A DNA stretch of 32,086 nt, from assembly GCA_021399405.1 (NCBI GenBank), contig JAAFKL010000024.1, positions 1 to 32,086 of the forward strand, written 5' to 3'. The position numbers and the translations under genes are program-made. The DNA is from Candidatus Heimdallarchaeota archaeon (lineage in GTDB: Archaea > Asgardarchaeota > Heimdallarchaeia > Heimdallarchaeales > Kariarchaeaceae). Positions 15,519 to 24,141 of the stretch are shown here, piece by piece. Numbering within the stretch: the stretch's first letter is position 1; each line of letters opens with the position of its first letter. The notes under the pieces were generated by a model that was not told the DNA's origin, made no database searches, and worked only from the letters and a program-made list of their open reading frames with translations.

Positions 15519-17654
15519 TCAGTCCATCTTCAGCCTCATTGCATTCAATGCAACAATCACAGTACTCACACTCATGAATGCTGCACCAACGGCAGGTGAG
15601 AGAAGAATACCAAAACTGAATAATGCGCCTGCTGCAATTGGAAGTGCAAATGAGTTATACCCAGTAGCCCAAACTAAGTTTTCTTGCATTTTTCTATAAG
15701 TTTTCCTAGCCAATTTTATTGTTGCTACGATATCTTTGGGATCGTTTCTAATCAGAATTATATCTCCTGCTTCGACAGCTACATCGGTTCCGGTACCTAT
15801 GGCAATTCCAACATCCGCCTGAACTAGAGCAGGTGCATCATTGACACCATCCCCAACCATAGCAACAATTTCCCCTCTTTGCTGGGTGGATTTGATGATC
15901 TCCGATTTTTGATGAGGAAGAACTTCCGAATGATATTTATCAATATTAAGTCTGCTAGCGACCCACCGGGCTACATTTTCATTATCACCGGTTATCATCA
16001 TGGTTTTTATTCCCATACTTTTCAATTTTGCAATTGCTTCTCGAGACTCTTCTCTGATAATGTCTTCTAGTAAAATGGCACCCATAATTTGATCGGATTT
16101 GAGAACATACACTATTGTAAGACCCAATTTTTCGTCATTAGAAAGCGAAAGATCGGGCAATTCATTTCCAAGACCTACTAAATAACCAGGAGAAACAACA
16201 AGGTATTCTTGATCACTTAACTTTCCTTTAATGCCCTTTCCAGGTATAGCTTCAAAATTATCCACTTCTTGAATGACCAGATCATTTCCTTTTGCAAATT
16301 CCACTATTCCTTTTGCGATTGGGTGTTCTGAATGTGATTCCAGAGAAGCTGCAATACCCAATATATCATTTTCATTATCATTACCTAATACAACAATCTT
16401 TCTTATTCCGAATTTACCCTCTGTGAGAGTTCCGGTCTTATCAAAAGCGACTATACTTAAGTTACGAGCATTTTCGAATGCAATCCTGTTTCGGATCAAC
16501 AATCCATTTTGTGCGGATATACTGGTTGAAACTGAAACTACTAGGGGAACAGCCAAGCCTAATGCATGGGGACAGGCAATTACAATTACTACAACCATTC
16601 GTTCAATTGCAAATGACAAATCGGCACCTAAAGCCATCCAAATTGCAAAAGTCAGAGTGCCCCCAACAAGTGCCACAATAGTAAGGACAAATGCAGCCCG
16701 ATTAGCCAAATCCTGTGCCTTCGATCTGCTCTTTTGTGCTTCTTTTACCAGGTTGATTACTTGAGCCAAATATGTTTGATCTCCAGTTAACTCAATTATT
16801 GAAGTTAATGACCCCTCACCATTAATTGATCCACCAATAATTTTGTCACCTTGATTTTTAAGAATTGGCTTCATTTCTCCAGTAAGCATGGCTTCGTTGA
16901 CTGATGATTGCCCTTTTTCGACTGTTGCATCGGTTGGGATTTTTTCACCAGGTCTAATTAAGACCCGATCTCCTGGTTGTAGAGAAGATAACTCTACATC
17001 AATTATTTCACCATTTTCTAAAATTTTATGTGCTTTGCTGGGTAGGAGTTTTGCTAAGGCTTCAAGTGCTCGTGAGGCCCCCATTATAGATCGCATTTCA
17101 ATCCAATGACCTAAAAGCATTATATCGATCAATGTGGCCAGCTCCCAGAAAAATTGTTTTCCTGAATCCAATACTGTTATCACAGCGATACTGTATACAT
17201 ATGAGACTGTAATTGCCATAGTTACCAATGTCATCATACCTGGAGTACGTTTGTTAATTTCATCACGAAAGCCAGTGAAAAATGGAACCCCACCATAAAA
17301 ATATATTATTGAAGATATTACCAGTAGTACAGTTGTGTCTCCTGTAAATTCAAAGTTGAAGTTGGCAAAATCTTGTATAATTTCTGAGAGAAGCAAAATT
17401 GGTATTGTAAGTACTAGGCTAAGATAAAATCTTTTCTTGAAATCTTGAATCATCATCTCATGATGATTTTCGTGGTTGTCGTGATCTTCATTTTTAGAAT
17501 GATCCATTGTACTATGATCTTGCATGTCAGACATGTTATTGTCAGAATGGGCTTTTGATTCATCTGTCATATTCATATGTTCATGTTCTTGATGCTGGGA
17601 ATGATTGGATGAATTTTCCTTCATTTTTTTATGATCGTGATCATTTTCTTTCAT
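15519..17654 (-). CDS. copB: CopB-type heavy-metal P1B ATPase
   Basis: A 711-residue P-type ATPase that should export copper (possibly silver) across the cytoplasmic membrane. A His- and Met-rich N-terminus (1-68, about one quarter His) replaces the usual Cys-based metal domain. Key motifs are LTGE (257-260, actuator), VIACPHALGLAVP with Cys361-Pro-His363 (the CPH signature of the CopB or P1B-3 group), DKTGTLTEG with the phosphorylated Asp405, SEHP (442-445) and MVGDGVNDAPAL. Length and about eight membrane helices are normal. The ATG at 17654 is supported by a TATA box about 25 bases upstream (17674-17683), so the mRNA is probably leaderless. Three copies of an octamer lie just above the TATA box (separate entry) and suggest metal-responsive control. 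Confidence 0.93.
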   Translation of the reverse strand: MKENDHDHKKMKENSSNHSQHQEHEHMNMTDESKAHSDNNMSDMQDHSTMDHSKNEDHDNHENHHEMMIQDFKKRFYLSLVLTIPILLLSEIIQDFANFNFEFTGDTTVLLVISSIIYFYGGVPFFTGFRDEINKRTPGMMTLVTMAITVSYVYSIAVITVLDSGKQFFWELATLIDIMLLGHWIEMRSIMGASRALEALAKLLPSKAHKILENGEIIDVELSSLQPGDRVLIRPGEKIPTDATVEKGQSSVNEAMLTGEMKPILKNQGDKIIGGSINGEGSLTSIIELTGDQTYLAQVINLVKEAQKSRSKAQDLANRAAFVLTIVALVGGTLTFAIWMALGADLSFAIERMVVVIVIACPHALGLAVPLVVSVSTSISAQNGLLIRNRIAFENARNLSIVAFDKTGTLTEGKFGIRKIVVLGNDNENDILGIAASLESHSEHPIAKGIVEFAKGNDLVIQEVDNFEAIPGKGIKGKLSDQEYLVVSPGYLVGLGNELPDLSLSNDEKLGLTIVYVLKSDQIMGAILLEDIIREESREAIAKLKSMGIKTMMITGDNENVARWVASRLNIDKYHSEVLPHQKSEIIKSTQQRGEIVAMVGDGVNDAPALVQADVGIAIGTGTDVAVEAGDIILIRNDPKDIVATIKLARKTYRKMQENLVWATGYNSFALPIAAGALFSFGILLSPAVGAAFMSVSTVIVALNAMRLKMD

Positions 17655-17673
17655 GAGCTTTGTATGATTATCT

Positions 17674-17727
17674 TTAATATAAATCTTCAGTATATGTCAT
17701 AATTCGATATGTCAAAATATGACATAT
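17674..17727 (-). promoter_or_regulatory. copB promoter with three ATATGTCA operator-like repeats
   Basis: Reading the minus strand, the TATA-like TTTATATTA (about 17674-17683) lies 25 bases before the copB ATG. Upstream of it, in plus-strand terms, ATATGTCA occurs at 17692-17699 and 17707-17714, exactly 15 bases apart. Its inverse TGACATAT is at 17720-17727, forming an 8-bp inverted repeat with a 5-base spacer. The arrangement suits binding of a dimeric metal-sensing regulator. Sites upstream of the TATA box would suit activation as well as repression. Confidence 0.6.
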
Positions 17728-17741
17728 GTTTACTAACTTTG

Positions 17742-18923
17742 CTAATAATTTCTAAACGGATCATTTGTATCGATGTGAGAAATAGTATTCACAACCAATT
17801 TTAATGAGATTTCTACTGCCTCAGGTTCAATTTTATCTACTGTATCATACTGTGTGTGATAATGTGTCTCATTTCTAACGAAACTTGTAGATAAGCCTAT
17901 CAATGTAGTAGCATGAATTCCTTCTTTTGCAAATTCCGCTGCATCAGTTGCGCCACCACCAAATGGCATCGGAATAGCTTGTAGTTCAAGATTAAGATCA
18001 GACGCCACTTTTTGACAAGTTTCTATCATTGTATCAGATAGTCGAACTCTTGAATTAAGATCCCTACTAAATAATTTCAAGTTTTTTGCCTCATATATGC
18101 TATCAATATTGAAAACATAGGTTGGAACTGATTGTAATTCTTTCAAATTTTTGCGTACATAAGCACGTGCACCTCTTAGACCTGCTTCTTCCGCATCAAA
18201 GGATGCAACAAGTAATCTCGTATGTTGCAAAGCATTTTCATGGGATTTTTTCAGCTTTCCAAATATTGATGCAGTTTTTATGGTCATGACAGATGCAATC
18301 ATATTATCCCCTGCTCCAGGTGATACAGTTTTTGTTATGAAAAATAAGAATGGAAGGACTGGGATGATGGCAAATAGTAACCATATACGAATTGCAGAAG
18401 CGCTTGAAGGGTTATTTCCAGTAATTAGGAGTGAAAACATCCACCAATTTGATAGTATTAGACTTGATAATATGGTGAGATTTGCCGCAATTACAAGTAT
18501 ACCATATAATTTTGGCACTTTTTCTAGTAAATGGAAAGCATAAGGTGCATCATGATGTCCGCTAACAATTATTTGTTGTTTGACCTCACCTTCTGGTTCT
18601 ATATTTCCAATTATATTATATCCTGATTTTTTTGTAAAAAACCTATCAAAGACCTCCCAGTACATGAATGATTGAGATAGTATCATGAAAAATGCAAGAG
18701 AGTAACCTATTGTGGCGAGATAGATAAGATCAGAATAAATGAAAAAAGATGAAATAATAAATAAGATGGCTGAATACCTGATTAATCCAAGAAAGCTGGT
18801 TGGTCTGATATCAAATTCCTCGATTCGGACTGAATCACACGATTCTTCATACAATCCTTTTATTATATCCCGAGCTTGTTTAACTCCCTCTGAACCCGCG
18901 AGTCTAGGACCACACTTTTTCAC
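17742..18923 (-). CDS. M28 family metallopeptidase with membrane helices
   Basis: A two-zinc aminopeptidase-type enzyme with membrane segments inserted in the peptidase fold. Metal-site motifs are GHHDA (His123), GAGDN (Asp206), DAEEAG (catalytic Glu245, ligand Glu246), NIDS (Asp274) and HYHTQYDT (His356), numbered from the GTG at 18923. Hydrophobic helices occur at about 45-65, 67-88, 140-165 and 179-197, so the enzyme is membrane-bound. The start is uncertain. Protein-like sequence continues upstream in frame (ITDELVNDSLELTDTIVKKCGPRLAG), the usual family start region, but contains no ATG, GTG or TTG before a stop near 19013. An ATT at 18987-18989 is one candidate. Otherwise translation begins at the GTG and loses a helix. 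It may digest peptides and fits with the S10 and M20 peptidases in this window. Confidence 0.85.
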   Translation of the reverse strand: MKKCGPRLAGSEGVKQARDIIKGLYEESCDSVRIEEFDIRPTSFLGLIRYSAILFIISSFFIYSDLIYLATIGYSLAFFMILSQSFMYWEVFDRFFTKKSGYNIIGNIEPEGEVKQQIIVSGHHDAPYAFHLLEKVPKLYGILVIAANLTILSSLILSNWWMFSLLITGNNPSSASAIRIWLLFAIIPVLPFLFFITKTVSPGAGDNMIASVMTIKTASIFGKLKKSHENALQHTRLLVASFDAEEAGLRGARAYVRKNLKELQSVPTYVFNIDSIYEAKNLKLFSRDLNSRVRLSDTMIETCQKVASDLNLELQAIPMPFGGGATDAAEFAKEGIHATTLIGLSTSFVRNETHYHTQYDTVDKIEPEAVEISLKLVVNTISHIDTNDPFRNY

Positions 18924-19148
18924 AATAGTATCTGTTAACTCTAGAGAGTCATTAACCAGTTCATCAGTAATATGCTTATTTAATGAAATAGAATAACACC
19001 GTATTATGGAAGGTTACTGTATTATAAAAGATAAATGTGGATAAATGATGAATTGACTTAGTTTTAAAATATTCATTAATTTCTTACTTTTATCTCAGCA
19101 AATGATTGAATACGCCTGGTTCCAAATGAACGAACGTAATAATAATTA

Positions 19149-19532
19149 TCAATTCAATATTTTTTCTATATACTTATTCTTAGGAGATAATACGACATCC
19201 ATGTGATTTCCTACAATAGTGGCCGATAACAGAAATACAGGCAGATCCTCAATTGGTATGTTCCCAATTCGAATATATTTATCGAAAACTATCTTTCCGA
19301 ATGGCTCTTTCAAACTCCGAAATATACTTTGAACAATAGGTCTGTTGAATGTTATGCATACACGTTGCTCTTCTTCCATTGTTTTGGGATTATTAAGAAG
19401 GAAAAAATTGCCTTCAACAAATGGAGTGTTAATCTGACTTATAATCAAGCTTCCTGAACCGAAATCGGCATTGGTCTTTTTATGATCTTTGTGAATTTCA
19501 AAGCTCATCATTTCTTCCATTATAAATATCAT
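19149..19532 (-). CDS. Hypothetical protein, 127 residues
   Basis: I do not recognise this protein. It is a mixed alpha/beta-looking chain with no signal peptide, membrane segment or cysteine motif. Features visible are a polar start (MSFEIHKDHKKTNADFGSGS), a strand-rich middle (LIISQINTPFVEGNFFLL, QRVCITFNRPIV) and a C-terminal half with IPIEDLPVFLLSATIVGNHMDVVLSPKNKYIE. Three possible ATG starts lie close together; 19532, 19520 and 19508 are all plausible. It is encoded on the same strand as the small Cys-rich gene upstream, separated by about 140 AT-rich bases. Codon use resembles its neighbours and the frame is long for chance, so it is probably real. Confidence 0.5.
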   Translation of the reverse strand: MIFIMEEMMSFEIHKDHKKTNADFGSGSLIISQINTPFVEGNFFLLNNPKTMEEEQRVCITFNRPIVQSIFRSLKEPFGKIVFDKYIRIGNIPIEDLPVFLLSATIVGNHMDVVLSPKNKYIEKILN

Positions 19533-19673
19533 AATTAAAACTAAGCTTCGATATTTAGATTTCTTAATTTCAGGGATTTGATATAATTTTTATTTTGTTA
19601 ATTGAAGAATTATTATCGATGGTTCTCTTTAATTGGACACCTGTTACAAGTTTATCTCAGCCTGAGAGCTAGT

Positions 19674-19955
19674 TTATACCCTATCTTCGTCCAATGAGCT
19701 AACACCTATGATGTCATATTTCTCATTAATTTTGGACGTGTAGACTGAGATATTGGTTGTATAATTGTCTAATATTGAAGCAGACCCAATTGGGTCAATC
19801 GGTCTCTGAGAACCCATTTTTTGTATCGACTTCAAATAAGTGCAAAGTTTTTCAGAATCGCAGTGCATAGTGTGACAATTTCTACAGTTACAGATCGTAA
19901 TACCGCAGTCAGGACAAGGTTGTAGTTTCTCTTTACTTAGAGTACCCTGATACAC
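19674..19955 (-). CDS. Small Cys-rich, probable zinc-binding protein
   Basis: A 93-residue protein with a compact cysteine cluster near the N-terminus: C14-P-D-C17, then C22-N-C24, C27, His28, His31, C32 and C38. This pattern (CPDCG, then CNCRNCHTMHC) should bind one or two zinc ions, like a small zinc ribbon or RING-like knuckle. The remaining 50 residues (PIDPIGSASILDNYTTNISVYTS..) show no known motif. No function can be assigned. It lies on the same strand as the diverged GTPase gene, whose stop is about 100 bases upstream of this start. Shared transcription is possible. Confidence 0.5.
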   Translation of the reverse strand: MYQGTLSKEKLQPCPDCGITICNCRNCHTMHCDSEKLCTYLKSIQKMGSQRPIDPIGSASILDNYTTNISVYTSKINEKYDIIGVSSLDEDRV

Positions 19956-20060
19956 ATGTACCTATTTAGAGTTTAATTTTTATAGTTTTCGACTCATGGT
20001 AATCTTACCGAATATTTCTTTAAGCACATAAATTGGAGATAAGGGATGAAAAATTATCAG

Positions 20061-20639
20061 TTATACTAATTTAAGATCTCTTCCAAAAACTATTGATTTA
20101 TGGAAGCTGGAGATAAATCTGTCAAAATTCTCCCCTGTTACACAACTTACCTCAATATATGACAAATCCAATATATTTTCGGTATTGAGTGAATTAAAAA
20201 TCGATTCTGCTTCTTTTTTGGTAACACATGGTTCTACCGATGATCTTAATTCAATTTTATTTGCTACAATATATAGTAAGGGAGTCATAGCTTTCCCTGC
20301 CCCTTCAATGACCTCTTGGAGATAGGAAGTGATGTTTTCAAATGAACTAAGATTAGAAACATCATAAATAATGAAAAAAGCGTTTGCACCACCATAATGC
20401 CTTCTTCTTAGTAGTGAACCACTTTCACCACCTTCGGTTACGAATATATGAAATTTATATAGCTTCCCTCCCATTTCAATTTCTTGAACCATGAATTCCA
20501 TCCCTAAATTAGCTCTTTGTCCACTTGGATGATTTATAGGTTTACCAAAAAACCTTGAGATTACGGATGCCTTTCCTACGGAATTATCTCCGATGATAAC
20601 AACTTTGATATTAGCCGTTTCATCTGATTTGAGACTAAT
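20061..20639 (-). CDS. Diverged Ras/Rab-like protein with altered G motifs (pseudo-GTPase candidate)
   Basis: The Ras fold is clear but every nucleotide motif is changed. G1 reads GDNSVGKAS, with Ala for the magnesium-binding Thr/Ser. Switch I is ANLGMEF, with Asn where the conserved Thr should be (PT.G.EF). G3 is VTEGGES in place of DTAGQE, losing the Asp and Gln. G4 is NKIEL, with Glu for the base-specific Asp. G5 is VSCVTGEN. The following LLRRRHYGGANAFFIIYDVS is otherwise typical of Rab/Ras. The walkable frame is open from 20678 and holds the whole G1 region, but no ATG, GTG or TTG precedes G1; the first ATG (20501) would delete it. I place the start at an ATT (20639) only provisionally. 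It may be a nucleotide-independent scaffold, a gene with a non-standard start, or early decay. Confidence 0.7.
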   Translation of the reverse strand: MSLKSDETANIKVVIIGDNSVGKASVISRFFGKPINHPSGQRANLGMEFMVQEIEMGGKLYKFHIFVTEGGESGSLLRRRHYGGANAFFIIYDVSNLSSFENITSYLQEVIEGAGKAMTPLLYIVANKIELRSSVEPCVTKKEAESIFNSLNTENILDLSYIEVSCVTGENFDRFISSFHKSIVFGRDLKLV

Positions 20640-20742
20640 ATTCCATATATTGTTGCGAATTCTATAAGGATTTTCGTTTTAATTTGGTTGCAAGAAAATT
20701 TTTAATTTGTCCTTTCAATTTAGATGTGATATTTCTATTTTG

Positions 20743-21093
20743 CTAGTTAGTTGTCACTTTGTTTGTGCCAGCGGTCCCACATTGAGGACAAAACTGATCA
20801 TTAATAGGAAATTCTGTTCCACATGCAATGCAAAATTGATTTTGTTGATGTGAATGTTCAACTGGTACATCTATTGATCGATCATATCTACGAGTTTTGC
20901 GAGATCTCCTTTCCTTACTTTTGCTTGGTCCAAATAACATCCCAGCAATGACTCCACCAATTATCCACATAAAAATACCCAAAGTTAAACCAGAAAAACC
21001 AAGGTAGCTGAATCCCAAGAATATGCCACCAAAAAATATAATTGTGGCAACCCCATTCCAAATAGATAGAAAACGCTTACGTGAGTAACTCAT
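20743..21093 (-). CDS. Small membrane protein with C-terminal zinc ribbon
   Basis: About 116 residues from the preferred ATG (MSYSRKRFLSIWNG). Two membrane helices follow (VATIIFFGGIFLGFSYLGF and LTLGIFMWIIGGVIAGMLFG), then a basic linker (KSKERRSRKTRRYD) and a C-terminal zinc ribbon with CIACGTEFPINDQFCPQCG, that is CxxC-12-CxxC. The ribbon should face the cytoplasm next to the positive linker. Zinc-ribbon plus membrane proteins of this kind are common in archaea and have no firm function. An upstream ATG at 21162 would add 23 residues (MQKLSKVLFRFRILIF..) and is less likely. A TATA-like AT-rich stretch precedes the preferred start. Confidence 0.7.
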   Translation of the reverse strand: MSYSRKRFLSIWNGVATIIFFGGIFLGFSYLGFSGLTLGIFMWIIGGVIAGMLFGPSKSKERRSRKTRRYDRSIDVPVEHSHQQNQFCIACGTEFPINDQFCPQCGTAGTNKVTTN

Positions 21094-21246
21094 GAAATAA
21101 TTATACAGCTTTGTAAATATAAGAATTCGGAATCGAAATAGCACCTTGGATAACTTTTGCAAGCATTTTCCATTAATTACTACAATTAATTCTGTAGAAC
21201 TACTATATATTTTATAGAAATGATCACCAAATCATCAGTTAGAGCT

Positions 21247-22065
21247 ATGTTGGAAAGTGAATCTAAAGCTAAACAAGTAAAAAACCGAGATCTATTCCAG
21301 ATCATCCATAATAGAAGATCCATTCGTAAATTCCTGGACAAGGAAATCCCAGACGAAATAGTCGAGGGAATACTAGAAGCTGGAATCAGAGCCCCTTTTG
21401 CTGCCCAATTATACAGCATTGTATATACTCGAGATCCAGAAAAAATTAAAAAGTATAAAACTGGAGCCTATCCGACTACAAAATTACTTATGGTATTTTT
21501 AGTTGATTTTCGGAAGCTTGAAAAAATAATTAAACATAAACAATACGAGTACAAGTATGATGATACAATGTCATTATGGTTGGCAATTCAAGATGCAAGT
21601 TTAGTTGCAGAAAACCTAATTCTAGCAGCTGAAGCTTATGGCTTGGGATCAGTCTTATTAGGTGGTACACCATTGAATGCTGATAAGATCTGTGACATGT
21701 TTGAAATCCCAAAAAATCGAGTATATCCACTTGTTGGTTTATGCATTGGGTATCCAGATGCATCGGAAAATACTGATATCAGACCACGATATCCATTAAA
21801 ACACATTGCTTTTGAGGATAAATACAAAGAACTCTCTGACCAAGACTTATCTGAATGTATGACTCAGATGAATGAAGGATATTTAGCTCAAGATTATTAC
21901 AAAAAAAGTGGTAAAATACCACTGACTAAGGAAATTGGTGAAGATACTTACAACTTAGATAATTATTCATGGTCTGAACATATTGTGCGAAAGGTAATTC
22001 AAGGGCCTTGGTCTGAAGAGAGTCTACTTACGAAACTAAAAAGATATGGATTTAATTTAGAGTGA
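21247..22065 (+). CDS. Nitroreductase family protein
   Basis: An FMN-dependent nitroreductase-fold protein of about 272 residues. The family opening is RRSIRKFLDKEIPDEIVEGILEAGIRAP, whose basic residues contact the FMN phosphate. The middle has LWLAIQDASLVAENLILAAEAYGLGSVLLGG, the conserved helix and glycine turn, then VYPLVGLCIGYPD. The usual PSG..(Q/N) segment reads APFAAQLY, a variation. Such enzymes reduce nitro compounds, quinones or flavins with NAD(P)H; the true substrate is unknown. The C-terminal 70 residues extend past the core. A TATA box CTATATATTTT (21203-21213) is too close to the ATG at 21220, so the ATG at 21247 is preferred; the longer form would add nine residues. Confidence 0.85.
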   Translation: MLESESKAKQVKNRDLFQIIHNRRSIRKFLDKEIPDEIVEGILEAGIRAPFAAQLYSIVYTRDPEKIKKYKTGAYPTTKLLMVFLVDFRKLEKIIKHKQYEYKYDDTMSLWLAIQDASLVAENLILAAEAYGLGSVLLGGTPLNADKICDMFEIPKNRVYPLVGLCIGYPDASENTDIRPRYPLKHIAFEDKYKELSDQDLSECMTQMNEGYLAQDYYKKSGKIPLTKEIGEDTYNLDNYSWSEHIVRKVIQGPWSEESLLTKLKRYGFNLE

Positions 22066-22128
22066 AATCTATCAACTAAAACATTAATTGACTCAATGCA
22101 AAATTATATTCGATTAACAATTCTTTAG

Positions 22129-23451
22129 TTAATCAAGACTAGGAATTGAAATATGAAAATTATTTTCCGAATCAACTTCTCTTATCCAATCATCTATTAG
22201 TTTTGAAATGGGGATAATAGGAATTAGTGATAATATTAAGAAAACAGCTTCCACGATGAATATCAAGGTATAATTGTCATTGCTTATGCTTAACAGAACA
22301 CCACTGGAAATCGCCGCAATCGAACGTCCAAGTGTAATAATAATTCCGAAAAAACCCAATAGAAAGGTTGTATGATTTAAATTTATGTAGCAGAGATCCA
22401 ACATTAAAGAAATGGCTGGGCTACTTGAGATCCCACCACCAATTGAGAAGATAATTAGACCGATGTAAAAAAGAATATCATTACTAAATTCGCTTGAGAT
22501 AGATATAATTATCATACCAATAGTTGCAATCATCTGACCAATCACAATTGTTCTCAATTTACCAATTTTACCTTCGAGAATTGAACCAACTGGAACGAAT
22601 ATAAGAGTTGCAATCCCCCAAATTGCAACAAGTTTACCTACGTCCGATTTGCCGAATCCTAACCTTGCAATTGCAAAAGGTTCAAGTATTAAATCTTGCA
22701 TGAATAATCCAATGGAAAATATTATGAGAAAGCTGCTCATTAGCAGCACATTCTTATCGTAAATTGAAGACACAGGAGATTTATTTATTTTATATTCAGT
22801 ATTTGAATTAGAATTCTCATATTGAGAGGATGTATAACTTATTTCATTCATCCTAATTTGCCAAGTCTTTAAATCAAGTGAGACTAATGTTACGATTACC
22901 GTTAGGAGTAATATAATATTGATCATCCCAATGAATATCTCAAATTCCAATCTTGAATATGTAATTGATCCTAAAATCCCCCCTCCAGCAAATCCAATTA
23001 ATCTTGCCGATTGTAAAATACCGGATATTCTATTTCGTTCTTTGGGATAAGAAACAAGGGTTAAATACGAATCGACCAATGTTGTGAGGATTGCAGTCCC
23101 TCCATAATAAAGAGCTAATCCGACAATGACAATCGGGTTGTCAATCGAACTTATTGTTAGAGGTATAATGAGCAATCCTAAAAAGCTAAGTATAGACCCT
23201 ATTATTAAATATTCTTTGATTTTAGGTCTACGATCTTGTAGATAACCGATAATTAATCGACTTAGTTCGAAAAGAATTGCGAATCCAAAAAATAGTGTAA
23301 TAGTAGAAGACTTCCATCCCAGAAATTTCATCTCGGCATTAACAAATCCTGAAATAGTTACAATGCTTAATCCAACACCAATATGAATTGAAGAGATCCT
23401 AAAAATATCTCTGCGGCGCATCAATTTTTGATTAGTGGAGGATTTAATCAT
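22129..23451 (-). CDS. PucC-like major facilitator superfamily protein
   Basis: A 440-residue, 12-helix MFS transporter. Its motifs are closest to the PucC/LhaA branch, best known from (bacterio)chlorophyll delivery in phototrophs. The first helix reads FRISSIHIGVGLSIVTISGFVN (compare the family's GVG or GM at this place), followed by FELSRLIIGYLQDRR. After the central loop comes FMQDLILEPFAIARLGFGKSDVGKLVAIWG, which matches the QD..LEP(Y/F)......S...T..L.A.WG signature. The mid-protein cytoplasmic loop (about 205-225) is Asn/Ser-rich. There is no pigment gene in the window, so the substrate is unknown; a porphyrin-like or lipid-like compound is only a guess. The gene stands alone, downstream of OsmC on the same strand. 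Confidence 0.75.
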   Translation of the reverse strand: MIKSSTNQKLMRRRDIFRISSIHIGVGLSIVTISGFVNAEMKFLGWKSSTITLFFGFAILFELSRLIIGYLQDRRPKIKEYLIIGSILSFLGLLIIPLTISSIDNPIVIVGLALYYGGTAILTTLVDSYLTLVSYPKERNRISGILQSARLIGFAGGGILGSITYSRLEFEIFIGMINIILLLTVIVTLVSLDLKTWQIRMNEISYTSSQYENSNSNTEYKINKSPVSSIYDKNVLLMSSFLIIFSIGLFMQDLILEPFAIARLGFGKSDVGKLVAIWGIATLIFVPVGSILEGKIGKLRTIVIGQMIATIGMIIISISSEFSNDILFYIGLIIFSIGGGISSSPAISLMLDLCYINLNHTTFLLGFFGIIITLGRSIAAISSGVLLSISNDNYTLIFIVEAVFLILSLIPIIPISKLIDDWIREVDSENNFHISIPSLD

Positions 23452-23577
23452 TTAACGTCCTATCCATATAAGTGATTACTCAATTTGTAAAAGATTAAAT
23501 TTTTAGTTATATTTTGTGATAGTCCTTTCTATGTTGACTAGTGAAAAATCCTAAATTCGATATGATTCTCAATTTGA

Positions 23578-24009
23578 TTACTGGAAATCAATTTCAAGTA
23601 ACATTTCTTCAACTGCTCCAAGAGCCTTTGAAACTGGGCATTTTTCTTTTGCTTCGTTTGCTAATTCTTCGAATTTTGCTCGATCGATACCAGGAACCTC
23701 TCCAGAGACTCTAAGTTTGATGGCAGTAATTGTTGGTCCTTCCCCAAGCTTAATTGATGAACTAGCATCGATTCTAGTTGGTGGAGTGCCATTATTTGTC
23801 AATAATGCAGATAGGAACATTGCATAACAACCAGCATGTGCGGCTCCAATCAATTCTTCCGGGTTAGTTTTTCCATCACCAGGTCCATTTACAAACCTCG
23901 AAGCATGGGTAAATGGACCCTTAAAAATTCCACTTTTTCCTAACTCGACTGTTCCATTTCCTTCTTTTAATGTACCTTCCCAGGTCGCTTTTCCGATACT
24001 TACAGTCAT
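23578..24009 (-). CDS. osmC: OsmC family peroxiredoxin
   Basis: A 143-residue OsmC-type thiol peroxidase, which reduces organic hydroperoxides in the cytoplasm. The two redox cysteines are present: Cys61 in AAHAGCYAMFLSALL and Cys124 in KEKCPVSKALG. The glycine-rich FVNGPGDGKTNPEELIGAAHA and the N-terminal strand ATWEGTLKEGNGTVELGKSG are typical of the OsmC subgroup rather than Ohr. Length is exactly normal for the family. A TATA-like AAATATTAAT lies about 30 bases upstream. It fits a stress-response set with the nitroreductase and CopB, but the genes are not in one operon. OsmC genes are often spread by transfer from bacteria. Confidence 0.92.
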   Translation of the reverse strand: MTVSIGKATWEGTLKEGNGTVELGKSGIFKGPFTHASRFVNGPGDGKTNPEELIGAAHAGCYAMFLSALLTNNGTPPTRIDASSSIKLGEGPTITAIKLRVSGEVPGIDRAKFEELANEAKEKCPVSKALGAVEEMLLEIDFQ

Positions 24010-24141
24010 ACTATGTTTTCAAATCTTCTAGGATAATTAATATTTATGGTAATTATTATTATCTAAGTATTAGAGTTTGTGTTGTGTTTGTTTTTCTGTA
24101 AGTTAAAAATTTAAATGATTAAACCTGTGTTCAATTACTTA

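Noticed and set aside
16273..16764. Open frame of 163 codons on the plus strand
   Set aside because: It lies wholly inside the well-supported copB gene on the opposite strand and shows no recognisable protein features.
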